Of a stretch of DNA of 64,000 bases, positions 1 to 12,255 are shown piece by piece. The stretch spans positions 4,340,001 through 4,404,000 of the forward strand of contig OY992838.1 of the NCBI GenBank assembly GCA_963921425.1, given 5' to 3'. This DNA is from Dryas octopetala. Taxonomy: Eukaryota; Streptophyta; Magnoliopsida; Rosales; Rosaceae. Positions within the stretch are counted from its first letter, which is position 1. Each line of letters begins with the position of its first letter. The translations under genes were made by a program, and so were the position numbers. Below the pieces are notes generated by a model. The model had not been told where the DNA came from, did no database searches, and worked only from the letters and a program-made list of their open reading frames with translations.

Positions 1-914
1 TTGCTAATCCCAATACGCTTTACGACAGCGTTTCTAATAGCTTCGGTGTGCATGCACAATCCCTTGTTCTCAATCCCAGACATGTAGATGCTCACTTCCT
101 TTCTGATCATCTCCTGCATCACATCCAAGAACTCTGCGCTGAAGAACTGCTTATCATACCCCATCATCTCACTGTTTTGCTTGCTCTGGCGTGGCACGCC
201 AGCTGCTTCTTGGAGTTGTAACATCTGGGTCGGGCTCACGCCCCCGTTGGATCCGAATCCGGACCCGTGATTATTCGACCCATCACACGAATCGGATCCG
301 GGCAGCGACAGGCTGAGCGAGGTCGGTGGGTCCGCCGCCGAAGACGACGCCTCCATCGACGGACCAATGGGTCCAGCTGTCGTCAGGGGCATGAAGACTT
401 GGGGCGGAGGAGGCACACCGGGCAAACTCGAATCGCTCAAATCGGATCCGGACGGGCTACCCGGGTTCATGTACAGACCCGAAACCGATACGGTCGTACC
501 CGCACCAACACTGGCGGATCTTTTCAGAGGCGGAAGTCCGTTGCCATCGGCGGTGAAATCGTCGGACATGGACGAGCATTTCCGCTTGAGCGTGGAGTTC
601 CAGTGGTTCTTGATGGCGTTATCGGTGCGACCATTGAGCAAGCGGGCGATGGTGGCCCACTTGTTGCCGAACCGGGCGTGGGCCCTGATTATGGTGTCGT
701 CCTCTTCGGGACTGAAAGGCCGGTGCTCCACCTCCGGCGAGAGCTGGTTGCACCACCGCAGACGGCAGGACTTGCCGGATCGACCAGGGATCGATTTGCT
801 GATCAGAGACCAGTTTCTGGGCCCGTAGTTCTGCACCAGTTTCTGTAACGCTTCGTCTTCTTCAGGGCTCCACGGGCCCTTTATCCGATCCAGGACTTTC
901 TTCGCAGAAGCCAT
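1..914 (-). CDS. R2R3-MYB transcription factor, subgroup 22 type (3' end cut by window edge)
   Basis: An intronless frame opens at an ATG at 914 and stays open for 304 codons to the window edge, so the stop lies just outside. Residues about 11-110 form two MYB repeats. R2 carries [14 protein letters not shown] and LRWCNQL. R3 starts with phenylalanine in place of the first tryptophan (HRPFSPEED), as is usual in plants, and ends with [14 protein letters not shown]. Downstream are a [13 protein letters not shown] block, an EAR-like LSLSLPG segment, and a C-terminal block ending [12 protein letters not shown]. These match the stress and ABA-linked MYB44/70/73/77 group (family knowledge). The likely role is a nuclear DNA-binding regulator, possibly with repressor activity through the EAR-like motif. 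Only the last few residues appear to be missing. Confidence 0.95.
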   Translation of the reverse strand, partial: MASAKKVLDRIKGPWSPEEDEALQKLVQNYGPRNWSLISKSIPGRSGKSCRLRWCNQLSPEVEHRPFSPEEDDTIIRAHARFGNKWATIARLLNGRTDNAIKNHWNSTLKRKCSSMSDDFTADGNGLPPLKRSASVGAGTTVSVSGLYMNPGSPSGSDLSDSSLPGVPPPPQVFMPLTTAGPIGPSMEASSSAADPPTSLSLSLPGSDSCDGSNNHGSGFGSNGGVSPTQMLQLQEAAGVPRQSKQNSEMMGYDKQFFSAEFLDVMQEMIRKEVSIYMSGIENKGLCMHTEAIRNAVVKRIGIS

Positions 915-1121
915 AGCAGGACTTTGAGAACCCCTAATTTTGATTAAAGTTAAAAGATATAACATAAAACTAAGAAAAAATGATAATAATAATAAATATA
1001 ATTAGTTTGTAGCTGAGATTTTTTTTTTTTTTTTTGTACAGAGAAGGAGGGAGGGTTTAAAGGAGGTGGTAGAGGCGGAGCCTCACCTTTGTTCTAAGAG
1101 GGAGTTACAGGTATGGAAGGG

Positions 1122-1130
1122 TTATATATA
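1122..1130 (-). promoter_or_regulatory. Probable TATA box of the MYB gene
   Basis: On the minus strand this reads TATATATAA, about 210 bases upstream of the MYB start codon. It would place transcription start near 1090-1100 and give a 5' leader of about 180 bases. Assignment rests on position and sequence only. Confidence 0.5.
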
Positions 1131-4100
1131 CGGCAAAGGGATAGAGGTGACCGGTCATAGCCGGTGTGAGTAACCGGTCTTAGCCGTTGCGATAGTGGGG
1201 ATTCTTCCAGGCAAGGCAGTTACTAGTATACAGCTGTCAAACGAACACGCGTCGCTTCCTATCTCCTTCAACTTACACGTATAACCCAAATAATAACATT
1301 CACCTCCCTCCATTTTTCTTTTTTCTTTTTTGTCTAAAAGAAAGGAAAAATCAAACTGGCTTTTGCCTACTCTACTCTCTAGTCCAGTAGTCCCTATTCT
1401 TTTTAACTTATTTTACACACACAAGGCTCCTAGATGATGAAAGGTAGGTCCCAAGTTGAATGATTTTGACTAATTTTACTCATCCCCGCCCGTCCATTTC
1501 AGAAATTAATCTTAATACGTTTTCCTTAATCTGACGTTTAAATTGTTTAATTTAAAAAAATTAATTTCAGCAACTTTTAAGTTTTAACCGAGGGGGGGAG
1601 AACTGGAGAAGTGAAACTGTAACAGTCAACAGTTGAAGCTTAACAGTACCAAAGGGATGTCCACCACGTCTCTAAAACAGCGGGATTTAAATGTTGAATG
1701 ACCGTTTTGGAAGTTAAAAAACTTAAAAGGGCGGAATTGGGAGATTATTATAGCTAATTGTTTGTTTATGAGGTTAATTACTTTAAACAGAAAATTTAAA
1801 AACAACCGTAGGGGTTTAAGATAAGACTGGTGAGACCTTGAGAGGGAGTTGAAAGAGTGATCTTTATCGCCAAGAACAAAATTTTGAAATTGAAAGAGAA
1901 ATGAAATTAAAAAGAAAAGTGTACGGTTTGTTTGGTTTGGGGTTTGGTTTTAGTTGGGGGGGGGGGGTTTGATTGATGGGAGCGTATGCGGATGACTTTG
2001 ACCAAAGCTAGGCTGGCGAGCATTTTGGCGGAGGATATTTTTTTATAATATAAATCTGAAACGGACGCACGGAAGTGCTGAGCTGGCGGAGAAAACGACA
2101 AAATTGAGTAGCAGATTTGGGGGACGAACGGTACTGCAATTCTGTCAGTCCAGGCTGTAAAGCCCAGGCCCACTCGAGTGGTGGGGGAAGTGACCCATCT
2201 CCCCCAGTAAAGGCCTAGCGTCCACCGACACGTGTCGGTCACGCTCCTTCCCACAACCCGAACTTCCAAAACCGACTCCACCGTCTTACCAGCTTAATTT
2301 ATTGCCTTTCCTTCCCTTCCTCGTTGCTTCGTCATGTCCTTTGAGCTCGTTGTTTATGCTTGTCTTTGAAATATCAAATTTCAATTAATCAGGTCGCTTT
2401 AGGAAAATTCAATTCAAACAAACGTGTAACAGCTTAGCATTAATTACAACCAGTCTGGTATGACATATTATTAAGCTATATATATAGTCTGTGACTGTGT
2501 TTTGTTTTTCATAATTGCGCGTGAGGGATACGAGGAGCGGGGCACGTGGGAGTGGGTTTGGGAAGAGAAACAGAAAAAACGGAAAAGGAAAGAGTGGAAA
2601 GCAACAAAAACAGAAAGCGAAGGAAAAGAGGGTTCGTGTGTGAGTAGTCCTGTATCTTTAACACCGGATCAGTTTTGTTCACCTTTTTTTTTTTTTTAAT
2701 TCAGTGCTTGTTCACCTCCCTTTTAAATAGATATTATAATAAAAAAATTAATCAGAAGTTAATAAATTATATTTAATTATTTATAATATTATAATAATGA
2801 AAGAAAAAACTAATTTGACAACTATTTTCTTCCTCTACCTTATTTTTTCTAATTATATATTTGATTAAACAAATCAACATACAAAATTAAATAGCACCGG
2901 CAAAAGTCTAAAGGCTGAGGTAAAGATAGAATGAAAAATGTATTGGAATCTAAGAACTCAAAAAAAGAAAGCTTCATCTAAAAGAAAAAGTTAGTACGTA
3001 CATAGTTAATTTATTTTGTTAATTGTTTATTTTATAGTTGTGTATAATGGCAGTCTAAATATTATTTGTTACATTAACAGATGCACATGAGATGAGCGGC
3101 CCATCGATTTTATATGAACATGTATAGGTTACTATTTTTTTTTGTAATTACTTACAATTAACATTCAAAATTAAATTATTTATGATATTGATTATGTATT
3201 AATATTTAGGAATCCATTGGGCTAGCAAATCAAAACCACTTGGAAACACAATTTTCTTATGGATTTCCAAATGTTTATGGTGTTCAATGCATTCCTAATC
3301 CCCACTTGGGTACCAAGTTATACATCCCATGTTCTACGATTACTCATATATGTATTCCCAGATTTGTAATCTTTCTAAGTATATATAGTGTTGTATATTT
3401 TCTTTTATAATTTTCATAAGTATTGTTTTTATTTATTTGATTAATTAATTTGTATGATCACAAATTTGATAAGAACCAAGACCTTAAGGACCGGTTCGTC
3501 AACTGAATCTTTCAGATGAAACAAATTCTTAGGCCAATCTAAGGTATTGCAGCATTTGAAGAGAGAAGAATAGTTGCAACGACATAACTTTTTTTTTTAA
3601 ACTTATGTAACTTTTTTATTGAATTTTCTATGTAGGCAAATGAGTTGTTTTAGATTTTTGTTTTGCCAACATTTTAGATTAAACTTTGCAAATGAGTTTT
3701 TGTTAGAATTGCAAATGTGTTGTTGGAATATTTTATTTTTTAATTAATTAAAAAAATATATAAAGGTGTATACAAGAGAAGACAAAAAAAAAAAAGGATG
3801 TGGTTTTTTAGGTACTGGAGAAGAGCAAAAGAAAAAAGAAGTAAAAATTATTAAATGGATATGGTTTTTTGGGTTTGGAGGAATACAGGAGAAGAGTAAA
3901 AAAAATAAAAGAAGCAAAAATTATTAGAAATAATTAAATAAAAGAGAAGAGAGAAATTAATGGGTAATAAAAAAATGGAAAAAAGTTGATTTAGAAAAGA
4001 GCTGTCAAATTAATTCTCTCTCATCGTTATAACATCAGAATAATTAAATATAATATATTAACTCATGGTTAAATTTTTAAACAGATGACAACATTTTAGA

Positions 4101-5084
4101 TAGAAAATAAGCATACACTTGAATTAAATGAGGTAAACAAAACTGCTCTCCTTCATGAGTACTGCTCCCAACTTCAACATGCAATTCGTTCGTTACGCGG
4201 GAAACAGCTGTGTATGTGTAACTTACACTGTCACACACACATACACAAGCTCTCTCACGTGCAATTCGCACCCATCTCTACTACCGAACCCTGTCCTTTA
4301 GCCGTACTCTTCACGTGACCTTCATCTGCCACACGAGTGCACATCACGTGAGGTCCACACCCCCACGTCCCCACGGCCACCATTGGAATTAATAAAATTA
4401 TAGAAGGTCAAGTAGTCCTCACCTGCCCAATGTTCTAATGCCTGCCTATTGTTGGAGCCTAATGCTAAGGGGCTTTCTTAATTAAACGTCGCACTTTTTA
4501 TTAATTAGATCTAAATCTAATTCAAATGCATGCGTGTGTTTTTTATATTTTTCATTTTTAATTAGCCAAAGCCTCAATAAGGTGGATGAGTGGATCAAAA
4601 ATAGTGGTTTTTTTTTAAAAAAAAAAATCAAGTTGACATCAACTTATACCTCTTATCTATTTATTACCAAAGTACTTTGGTTCTATTAATTACCAGCCTG
4701 TGCCCAGCATATATCTCTAACAATTAATTTATTCTAAACTAAGTAGCAAGAAATTGGTCCATTGTTTCGAGAATTGCATATCGTAGAATGGTCCCAAACT
4801 GGTGGGCGTTGGCTATGCATGGATTTCTGCAACGATTATATGCTTTGGATTCTTACAAGCAATACCTTGTTCGTTGGGTTTTCTGTGGGACAATTATTGG
4901 TCCACCACTACTTTCTTTCCCTTTCCCCTTGTTTTTAAGCCTTCTGGCTGATGGCATCTTGGGCCTTTCTAAGCCCAGTGCTGTGTTTGTGTAGGTCTTT
5001 CTTTCATTGGGCTTTGCTTCCTAGAGTGGTACTGAAAAGAAAAAGTGTATAATTAATTCCATCTTTTCTTGGAGAAATTCATGA

Positions 5085-5140
5085 ATGTATCATGTATCAT
5101 GTATCATGTATCATGTATCATGTATCATGTATCATGTATC
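5085..5140. repeat. Minisatellite of eight perfect 7-base units
   Basis: Exactly eight uninterrupted copies of ATGTATC fill these 56 bases. The complete lack of variation suggests recent expansion or slippage. It lies about 340 bases left of the hAT target duplication, in non-coding DNA. Confidence 0.9.
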
Positions 5141-5480
5141 TGGTGTTATATATATAAGTTCCTCTCACAATAAGTAAATGGGCTAATTACAAATAATACA
5201 ATAAAACTCATCACAATTACATTTTAATTAATGCCCTTTTTTATAATTTCATTTTAGTCACTATTGAAAAAAATTTTAAAAAAATATGAATTACAATAAA
5301 TTAATAAACATAAATTACTATTCATATTGAGATTTGTATTAGGTTTGTATTTGATCACTATGCAGTAAAACGGCTTAGGGAACTAAGCCCAAAACCCGGA
5401 AACTAAACCCTAACCCTAAGGGTAACGTGATCATGTAATTAGTGTGTGAGGGATGAAAGTTAGTGTTACATACACCCATT

Positions 5481-7136
5481 TAGGGGTCGACAATGGGCCG
5501 AGGCGGACTCAGGTTTGAATTATAGGAACCCAATAGGGTTTTCGGGCTGGGCTTGGGCTTTCATACACAAGCCCAAGGTCCGCCCATCGGGCTTGAAGGG
5601 TCAGGTCAGACTAGGCCCGAAATGGTGGCCCTGTTTAGACACGTATATATATATATATATATATCTTTAATAAAAAAATATAAAGTTTTGGCTATGTTGT
5701 GATTTGAACATGAGACCTCATGTAACAAGCTTCAACTCTTAACCAACTAAACTAACTAGTTTATTTGTCAAGTTTATGAATCATAATATATTTAATAGCT
5801 ATTTCGTTTGTTTACTTCAAAAAATTATTAATATGCTTATTAAGTTATTATATAATATTATTATGTTTGTAATAGTGTAATACCATAAATAATAAACTTT
5901 TAAAATTATATACAACATTACAACTATAATAAAACATAAATATACATATGTTTTATTATATATTTTATTACATATTTTTATAAACAAACGATGCAATTGT
6001 GTTTTTAACGATCCGAACCGTTCAAATTTTAGTTCCACACTCAAAGATAATTTGTGCAAAAAATGAGGTCAATCGAAGATGTAAAAGTGACATAACTTTG
6101 GTTGAATTAATGAACGATCATGGTTTTTTTAATGATGATCAAATGGGTAGATGAATTTCGATTTGGCCGATTTTTTGTAAGGATGATCTTTGACTATGAA
6201 CATAGAAAATTAACGGGTCAGATTGTTGAAATCACGTTGTGGTTTTCATAATTATGGAAACAACAAGGTTACAACGAGAAAGTTATTATAATTATACTCT
6301 TCAAGTGTATTTATATGTAGAAGTTCACATATCGATCATATTTTCAATGATCTGAACTGTTCAAACTTTAGTTCCCACTCAAAGAGAATCCTTGGAAAAC
6401 ATTAGCTCAATCGGAGATGTAAGAGTGACGTAACGGTGGTCGAATTAATGAATAATCGTGGTTTTTCTAATGATAATCGAATATTCGAACGGGTAAATGA
6501 ATTCCTATTTGGACGGTTTTTTGTAAAGATGATATTTGACTATCAACATATAAAATGAATGGTTCAGATCGTTGAATTAATGAACGATCTTGGTTTAATA
6601 ACTTTAATTATAGTTGTATTATAATAGTTTATTAGAATATGTTTAATAACTATAGTTGTAAATTTGTAATGTTGTATATAAGTTTAAAAGTTTATTATTT
6701 ATGGTATTACACAGTTTACACTATTACTATTTACTAACATTACATGATTATAGTATTATATAATAACTTAATAAGTATATTAATAATTATTCGAGCATAC
6801 AAACGAAAAACTTATTAAATATGTTATGATTCACTAATTAAACAAATAAAATGGTCAGTTCAGTTGGTTGTGAGTTGAAGTTTGTTACATGAGGTCTCAT
6901 GTGCGATTCACAACATAGCTAAAATCCTATATTTTTTTATTGAAAATATATTCTGTGTAAATGGACTTTGGGTCGGGCCTAAGCATGCGAGCTTCGGGTG
7001 GGCCTAAGCGGGCAGGGCTTCGAGTGGCCCGTGGGCATCAAGGAGATGGCCCAAGCACAGCCCAATGACTATTCGGGGCGGATCGACCCCAATGGGCCGT
7101 GCGGGCTTCGGGCCTTGGGCTTTTTGGTGACCCCTA
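5481..7136. mobile_element. Non-autonomous hAT-type foldback element (1656 bases)
   Basis: The element begins TAGGGGTC and ends GACCCCTA, an inverted terminal repeat of hAT style. It is flanked by a perfect 8-base duplication CACCCATT (5473-5480 and 7137-7144), the length typical of hAT insertions. Both ends are rich in GGGCC. Inside, 5665-5960 and 6620-6945 are recognisably inverted copies of each other, so a single strand could fold into a long hairpin. The centre (about 6000-6600) holds two direct copies of a roughly 240-base block. There is no transposase frame; the open frames inside are low-complexity. It was presumably mobilised by a transposase supplied from elsewhere. Confidence 0.85.
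5641..5664. repeat. TA dinucleotide run
   Basis: An alternating TA tract inside the left arm of the hAT foldback element. Confidence 0.7.
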
Positions 7137-7684
7137 CACCCATTACAATGAAGAATTGTTCTTAATTGGGGGAATATGAGAATGGACAACAAGATTGGAA
7201 AAGTCCATACATGTGAAAGAGAATTGCACGTACATAATTAGTGATAAAATTAAATTGGATCAATTAATTAAAAGGTACTATAAACCTAATTATGTATTAG
7301 ACAAGCACAAGGAAAAACTTCATGCAATGGGCGTATACAACATTTTCTCATATACTAATTTTGTAATATTTATTGTGAGAAAAGTAACGTATACTTACAC
7401 CTATTACATGAAAGTTTTTTTGAACAAAGATATATGTAGCTCTTCAAATTAGAAAATAAGCATTTAATGACTTATTGCCTGTTGAAGATATATAATAAGA
7501 TTTGATTGCAGAACAAATTAATGGTTTCAGTTGTATTTTTTGGGTAATAGAAGAAAAGGTTTTATTTTTAATAAGGGCAAGGGACTTAACATGACTGAAA
7601 AGCCTAGGCCTAGAGAAGCATCAACTTAAGTCCAAGTTGAATCTGAAAACTCTATTTGTGGCTATGACTTGTCTTTCTTAATTT

Positions 7685-8560
7685 CTAATTGTCCATTAGG
7701 CCAATACTTTCCCTCCCCTCTCGCTTTAAGAAGTCGGCCACAATGAGCAAACTGGGTTTCAAGACCAAGGCTTCCCATACAGCCTCAGCACTCTCCCCAC
7801 TTCTCTTAAACATAGGAGTGGCGTCAAGCTGATGGATTGGCCACCCAACCTCGTCCCTTAAACGCACAATCTTCTGCGTTTGACGAGCCGCCAAAATGCA
7901 AGTGTTTTCCTTAGTCTTGTCAATCCCATACTTGAGCAGCGACTCCAGAGTCTCCTCATCTTCCATATTCCTTTCCGCCCTGAAATATCCATCCATCTCC
8001 GGAGCCCCAATTGCCCTTCGGATCCCCCGCTCGTAATCCGCCCCGGGAACAAACATCTCACGAAGCTCCTCAACAAGACCCGCCTCCACCATTTTATCCA
8101 CTCTCTTCGAAACCTGCTTAAACAACACAGGCATTGACACGTAGATCCATATGAAGCAACATTCGTACTTAATCTGGAACTTGTACGTCGGGTTCTCCAC
8201 CAGGGCCTCGATGTACGAGTTCGATCCACCTGTAATTATCGGAAGCCGTTTTCTTCCGATAATTTCTTCGACAGCATTTTCTACGTGTAGGGCAAATTCA
8301 TGTACGGTGAACTCGGCCTCTGGGTCCTCGACAACACCGAGCAAGTGGTGGTGTACTCCACGGCGCTCAGACTCCGTTGCCTTGTTGGTGACGACGTCAA
8401 GGCCCTTGTAAACCTGGATTTTGTCGGAGTTGATGACCTCGCCCTTGAACTCAGTGGCTAACTCCACGGAGAGTTTCGTTTTTCCGGAGCCGGTCGAGCC
8501 CATGATGAAAACGACCTTCTGCTTCTTGTCGGAGTTTGGAGCAACGAAAAAGCTTTCCAT
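7685..8560 (-). CDS. IPT: Adenylate isopentenyltransferase (cytokinin synthesis)
   Basis: A single-exon frame of 291 residues. The enzyme family moves an isopentenyl group from DMAPP to ATP, ADP or AMP, the first committed step of cytokinin synthesis. The P-loop GSTGSGKT is at residues 21-28, followed by NSDKIQVYKGLD, a VTNK segment, HHLLG, GGSNSYIEAL, and the C-terminal GIRRAIG and ATPMF-type blocks. All are typical of plant ATP/ADP-type IPTs rather than the tRNA-modifying type, and there is no C-terminal zinc finger. At 291 residues it is shorter than most plant IPTs (about 320-350). It starts only 20 residues before the P-loop, so no clear plastid transit peptide is present and a cytosolic location is possible. 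It stands alone, with non-coding DNA on both sides. Confidence 0.93.
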   Translation of the reverse strand: MESFFVAPNSDKKQKVVFIMGSTGSGKTKLSVELATEFKGEVINSDKIQVYKGLDVVTNKATESERRGVHHHLLGVVEDPEAEFTVHEFALHVENAVEEIIGRKRLPIITGGSNSYIEALVENPTYKFQIKYECCFIWIYVSMPVLFKQVSKRVDKMVEAGLVEELREMFVPGADYERGIRRAIGAPEMDGYFRAERNMEDEETLESLLKYGIDKTKENTCILAARQTQKIVRLRDEVGWPIHQLDATPMFKRSGESAEAVWEALVLKPSLLIVADFLKREGRESIGLMDN

Positions 8561-10722
8561 GGTTGGTTACTAGCTGCGACGTACTGTCGTCGATCACCAA
8601 CTCGCCTTAACAACACAAAAACAAAAGGGTTAATAGAATCTCAGCCCCTCAAACTTTTTTTTTCAAGCCTCTAACCATTGACTTTTTCATTTGATTGCTA
8701 GATTAATTAGGCCTAAATTCAAAAATTAACCCATCTACGATTGAAATATACCTAGACGTTTTCTTATAATTACATAGTGTGCGGAGGTAAATTAAATTAA
8801 ATTCCTAAATGTAAGAGATTAGGTTGACTCCGATAATTGAAGGCAATCCAATCATAATTAATTCGAGGGATCTCGATCTTAATTCTAATTCAATACAGCC
8901 TTTCAAATTTGACACAAAAACAAATCATCCCAATTAATTTCAAATTAACAAAATAGTGAAAAAAAAATGAATACAAGAAAAAAGAAAATCTATATATAAG
9001 TAAATAAATACATTTCCGAAAACAAAACCATGAAAAAGATACGTAATAGGTAAAAGAAAATTAGTAAATATATAAATAAGATACAGTAGGTGCATAAAAA
9101 AATAAAGAAAAGTATCATAGGTAGGTACGTTATACAGTAGCTCAGTACCTTTGACTCGACCTCTTTGTCCTTACTTTCACCCTCTTACTTTCACTCTCAG
9201 TGATAGTTTGGTAAATTAATGGGGGCAACAGAAACACCCAAGCAACACTACGTATTCATGTAAATATCTTCATTTATATGCGTGTATATGTTAGCTTAAA
9301 TGGAAAACTTATGAATGGTAAATACAAATTTCGGACCTGGTACCAATACATTGTATGTAGAATTGATGACTGTAGATTTTCTTGTATATATGATGAATGT
9401 GATTAATTATCAAAAAAGAAACATCGAACCCAAAAAAAATGTCTATATAAATTTCCCAAAATAGGTGTGTACATATGTGAGTACAACGTTGTCTTCTTAT
9501 TTGGCACGAAACAAATGGAAGCTCTTTAATAGTAAATCCAATTTCTTTGACTGTAGATGATTATTGTTGTCAAATATAGCCACGAGTATTAAGAATGAAT
9601 CTGATTATAAATCCAAGGTGCTACCAACCCAAAAAAAAAAATATATAATTAATTAAGAAAAAAAAAAAAAAGGTGCTACCAACCCTTGGAAAATAAAATT
9701 TCCTACGTATGTATCTATTTTTCTGCTGTTCACCGTAATCCTTATCTAATGAAGGAAAAAGGAAAAATTCTGCGCAACGTTTAATTAATGCACATAAAAT
9801 TCTCTAGATATTAAATGTTTTCAAGTGTATGCATATGAAAATCTTCCGATGTTGAATGTTTTCAACTAGAGGTTGAGATTAGAACCCAAAAATAAAATTT
9901 AATATTTTGTTAACGAAGGAGGATAGAGTAATGAGTTATGATTGAAATTTGTATATAAATTATATAATAATGGCAATGAACATTGCAGGCGATAAATATT
10001 AAATATGATATAAAGATTCACTTTTTAATGAGTTTTTAGATTGACTATAATGAGTATTAATGCATACGATAATTATAATAAACGATAATAGTAAAAAATT
10101 TAAATTAACATCGTAGAGCTCCGTCCAGTTCACCCAATTTGAAATTGAATGGCCGGTTCTTGGATTGTTATTTTATTAATATTTATTTAAAATACCAAAT
10201 TCACTAAGCTCCATGTCCATCTTGGGCATGAAACCAACCTCCGGCTCAATTCAGTAGAAACACGGGGCCAACTGTGTCAAATTTAAAAACGAGTCAATAT
10301 GAAGGGCTCTAGAAAATAGAGTAAAACTTTTATGTGTAAATTTATTATCTTTTAAAATTATTTTGGAGGTGACTTAGCCAAAACAAAAGGACCATTTTAT
10401 ATTGATGCATATAAATATATAATGTAGTCTTAATTTTTTTCAATTGCTCTACACGTGTATGGACAAATTCTATCTGTGAGTTGGATGAAATTGTTACTTA
10501 ACGAGTGATTGAAAACAAAACCTAAGTATATAGTTCTTTATCGGAAAACCTCATAAATTTGTCATTTTGCTATAATTTGGTCATTGATTATTACAGCTAA
10601 TTAAGCGTTATTGTATTGTAGTTTATGTCATGCATTCCAACTCTAGTGATTGGATTTGGAGTAAGATTCCTGCCTTCCCCGAAGAATTACTGGACCTCAT
10701 TAAAATTTAAACGCCATATGAT
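8561..10722. other. AT-rich intergenic region
   Basis: This holds the IPT promoter side on the left and the SASA gene 1 promoter side on the right. It contains A-runs, and a short phrase (GGTGCTACCAACCC) repeated at 9618 and 9672. No frame longer than background and no recognisable element ends were seen. Confidence 0.6.
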
Positions 10723-11685
10723 ATGAGAAGCAAAGCAAGCATATATATCTTTCTCTTTGCTTTCAAACTTGAGACCCACACGATGCTTTTGTTGTTGCTC
10801 TTCTCCCTTGTCACTCACGCCTGCTCAGCAGAGCAAGAGATCAAAAGCATATTCATTTTAGCCGGGCAGAGCAACATGGCGGGCCGAGGCGGTGTCGTAA
10901 ACAACACTCTCACCGGCATCGCCACCTGGGACGGCGTCGTTCCGCCGGAGTGCCGCCCCAACCCCTCCGTCCTCCGCCTCAGCGCGAACCTCAAGTGGGT
11001 CGAAGCCCGTGAGCCTCTTCACGCCGACATTGATGTGGAAAAGACCAACGGGATCGGACCCGGCATGGCTTTTGCGAATGCGGTGTTGGCCAGTGGCTCC
11101 ACCAAGGGAGTCATTGGGTTGGTCCCATGCGCAATTGGTGGGACCAACATAACCCAGTGGGCGCGCGGGTCATTCCTCTACAACCAGATGATTCGGAGAG
11201 CTAAGGCTTCCTTGAAGATCAATGGAGGAACAATTAGCGCACTTCTCTGGTATCAGGGTGAGAGTGATACCACTACCAGTCAAGACGCTCACTCTTACAA
11301 ACCCAAATTGGACACTTTTTTTGGGGACGTACGTTCGGATCTGCTTTCCCCTTTGCTCCCAATAATCCAGGTACATTTATTTGATTAATTACTCCTCTTT
11401 TTTATTATCTAATTTCTAATATTCATAATTACTTTGGTTTTGGATGTTTTTGTTTTGTGCTTGAATATTCTTGTTTGTTTGATCCTATTGGTGCATCTCC
11501 TTGTTTGACTAGATTCGATTCGCTATGATCATATGGCATGTCATTTTTTGTTGTCAGGATATGCTATGTCATGTCATTGGTGGTTACTAGTTAGTACTGT
11601 TAGGTATGTTTAAATTGACTAGTTGATGAAGTGGGGTATATGTTATTCGTACTGTATTTATGAAACAAGTAATGTCGTTTGGTGG

Positions 11686-11721
<36 letters not shown>

Positions 11722-12188
11722 AAACGTCGTATTGAAGCAGCAGTCCACCAAATTAATTATCGTTTTGTTCAAGTAAAAGAAAGCAAGTTAAAGCCTTTTT
11801 TAATTTTTGCCTGAAATGGGGTAGCAAGTTGAATGATGTGCAAGTCTATGTTGAATGTGTATAGGTGGCTTTGGCATCTGGGGCAGGACCATTCGTAGAG
11901 ACAATTAGGGAAGCTCAGCTGGGAATTGACCTTCTAAACGTTCGAACGGTTGACGCAAAGGGCCTGCCACTTGAACCCGATGGGTTGCACCTGACTACCC
12001 CTTCCCAGGTTCGACTTGGGAAAATGCTGGCTCATACATATCTTCAATTCATGCCCAGCCCCATCAGCAGTCATGCACCTCCTACAAGACTTCCTAATTT
12101 TATTTCCCATTTTCTAATTACTCCTCTATTCAAATTAATTCACAATGCCTCCAAGCTACCTACTCATTTGTTACTTCATCATTCATAG
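10723..12188 (+). CDS. SASA-domain carbohydrate esterase, tandem copy 1
   Basis: Exons are 10723-11370 and 11865-12188, joined in phase 0 by a GT-AG intron. The product has the SGNH-hydrolase blocks of the plant At4g34215-like (DUF303/SASA) family: GQSNMAGRGG with the likely nucleophile Ser50, WYQGESD, and a C-terminal DGLHLT with likely Asp255/His258. These proteins are predicted acetyl-esterases acting on sugars; the substrate is unknown. A second Met at residue 21 (base 10783) starts a clean signal peptide (MLLLLLFSLVTHACSA) and may be the true start, implying secretion. Compared with copy 2 downstream it carries about 40 extra C-terminal residues, rich in Pro, Leu and His, with no family match I recognise. 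The intron contains a 32-base AG run. Confidence 0.9.
11689..11720. repeat. AG microsatellite
   Basis: Sixteen AG units within the intron of SASA gene 1. Confidence 0.9.
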
Positions 12189-12255
12189 CGTTCAAATCCT
12201 TTTTTGTCTTTTGGAGTAGAAGACAAGTTACTGCATGTCCTGTGATTATCAAACT

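Larger units (their letters stand above)
915..5480. other. AT-rich intergenic region
   Basis: The first few hundred bases are the MYB promoter side. The rest is AT-rich with poly-A/T runs, a G12 run at 1956-1967 and short degenerate repeats. The open frames here (for example 1907-2281 minus and 2502-2699 plus) are low-complexity and resemble no family I know. I see no gene. Confidence 0.6.

Noticed and set aside
267..848. Plus-strand 193-codon frame over the MYB gene
   Set aside because: It is the antisense shadow of a well-conserved MYB coding region; its residue make-up (Arg and Gly rich) mirrors GC-rich coding DNA.
1907..2281. Minus-strand 124-codon frame
   Set aside because: No family resemblance, ends in a low-complexity Pro/Lys stretch caused by the G12 run, and no splice or promoter context.
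7858..8411. Other frames overlapping the IPT gene on both strands
   Set aside because: The 291-residue frame carries all conserved IPT blocks; the others have none.
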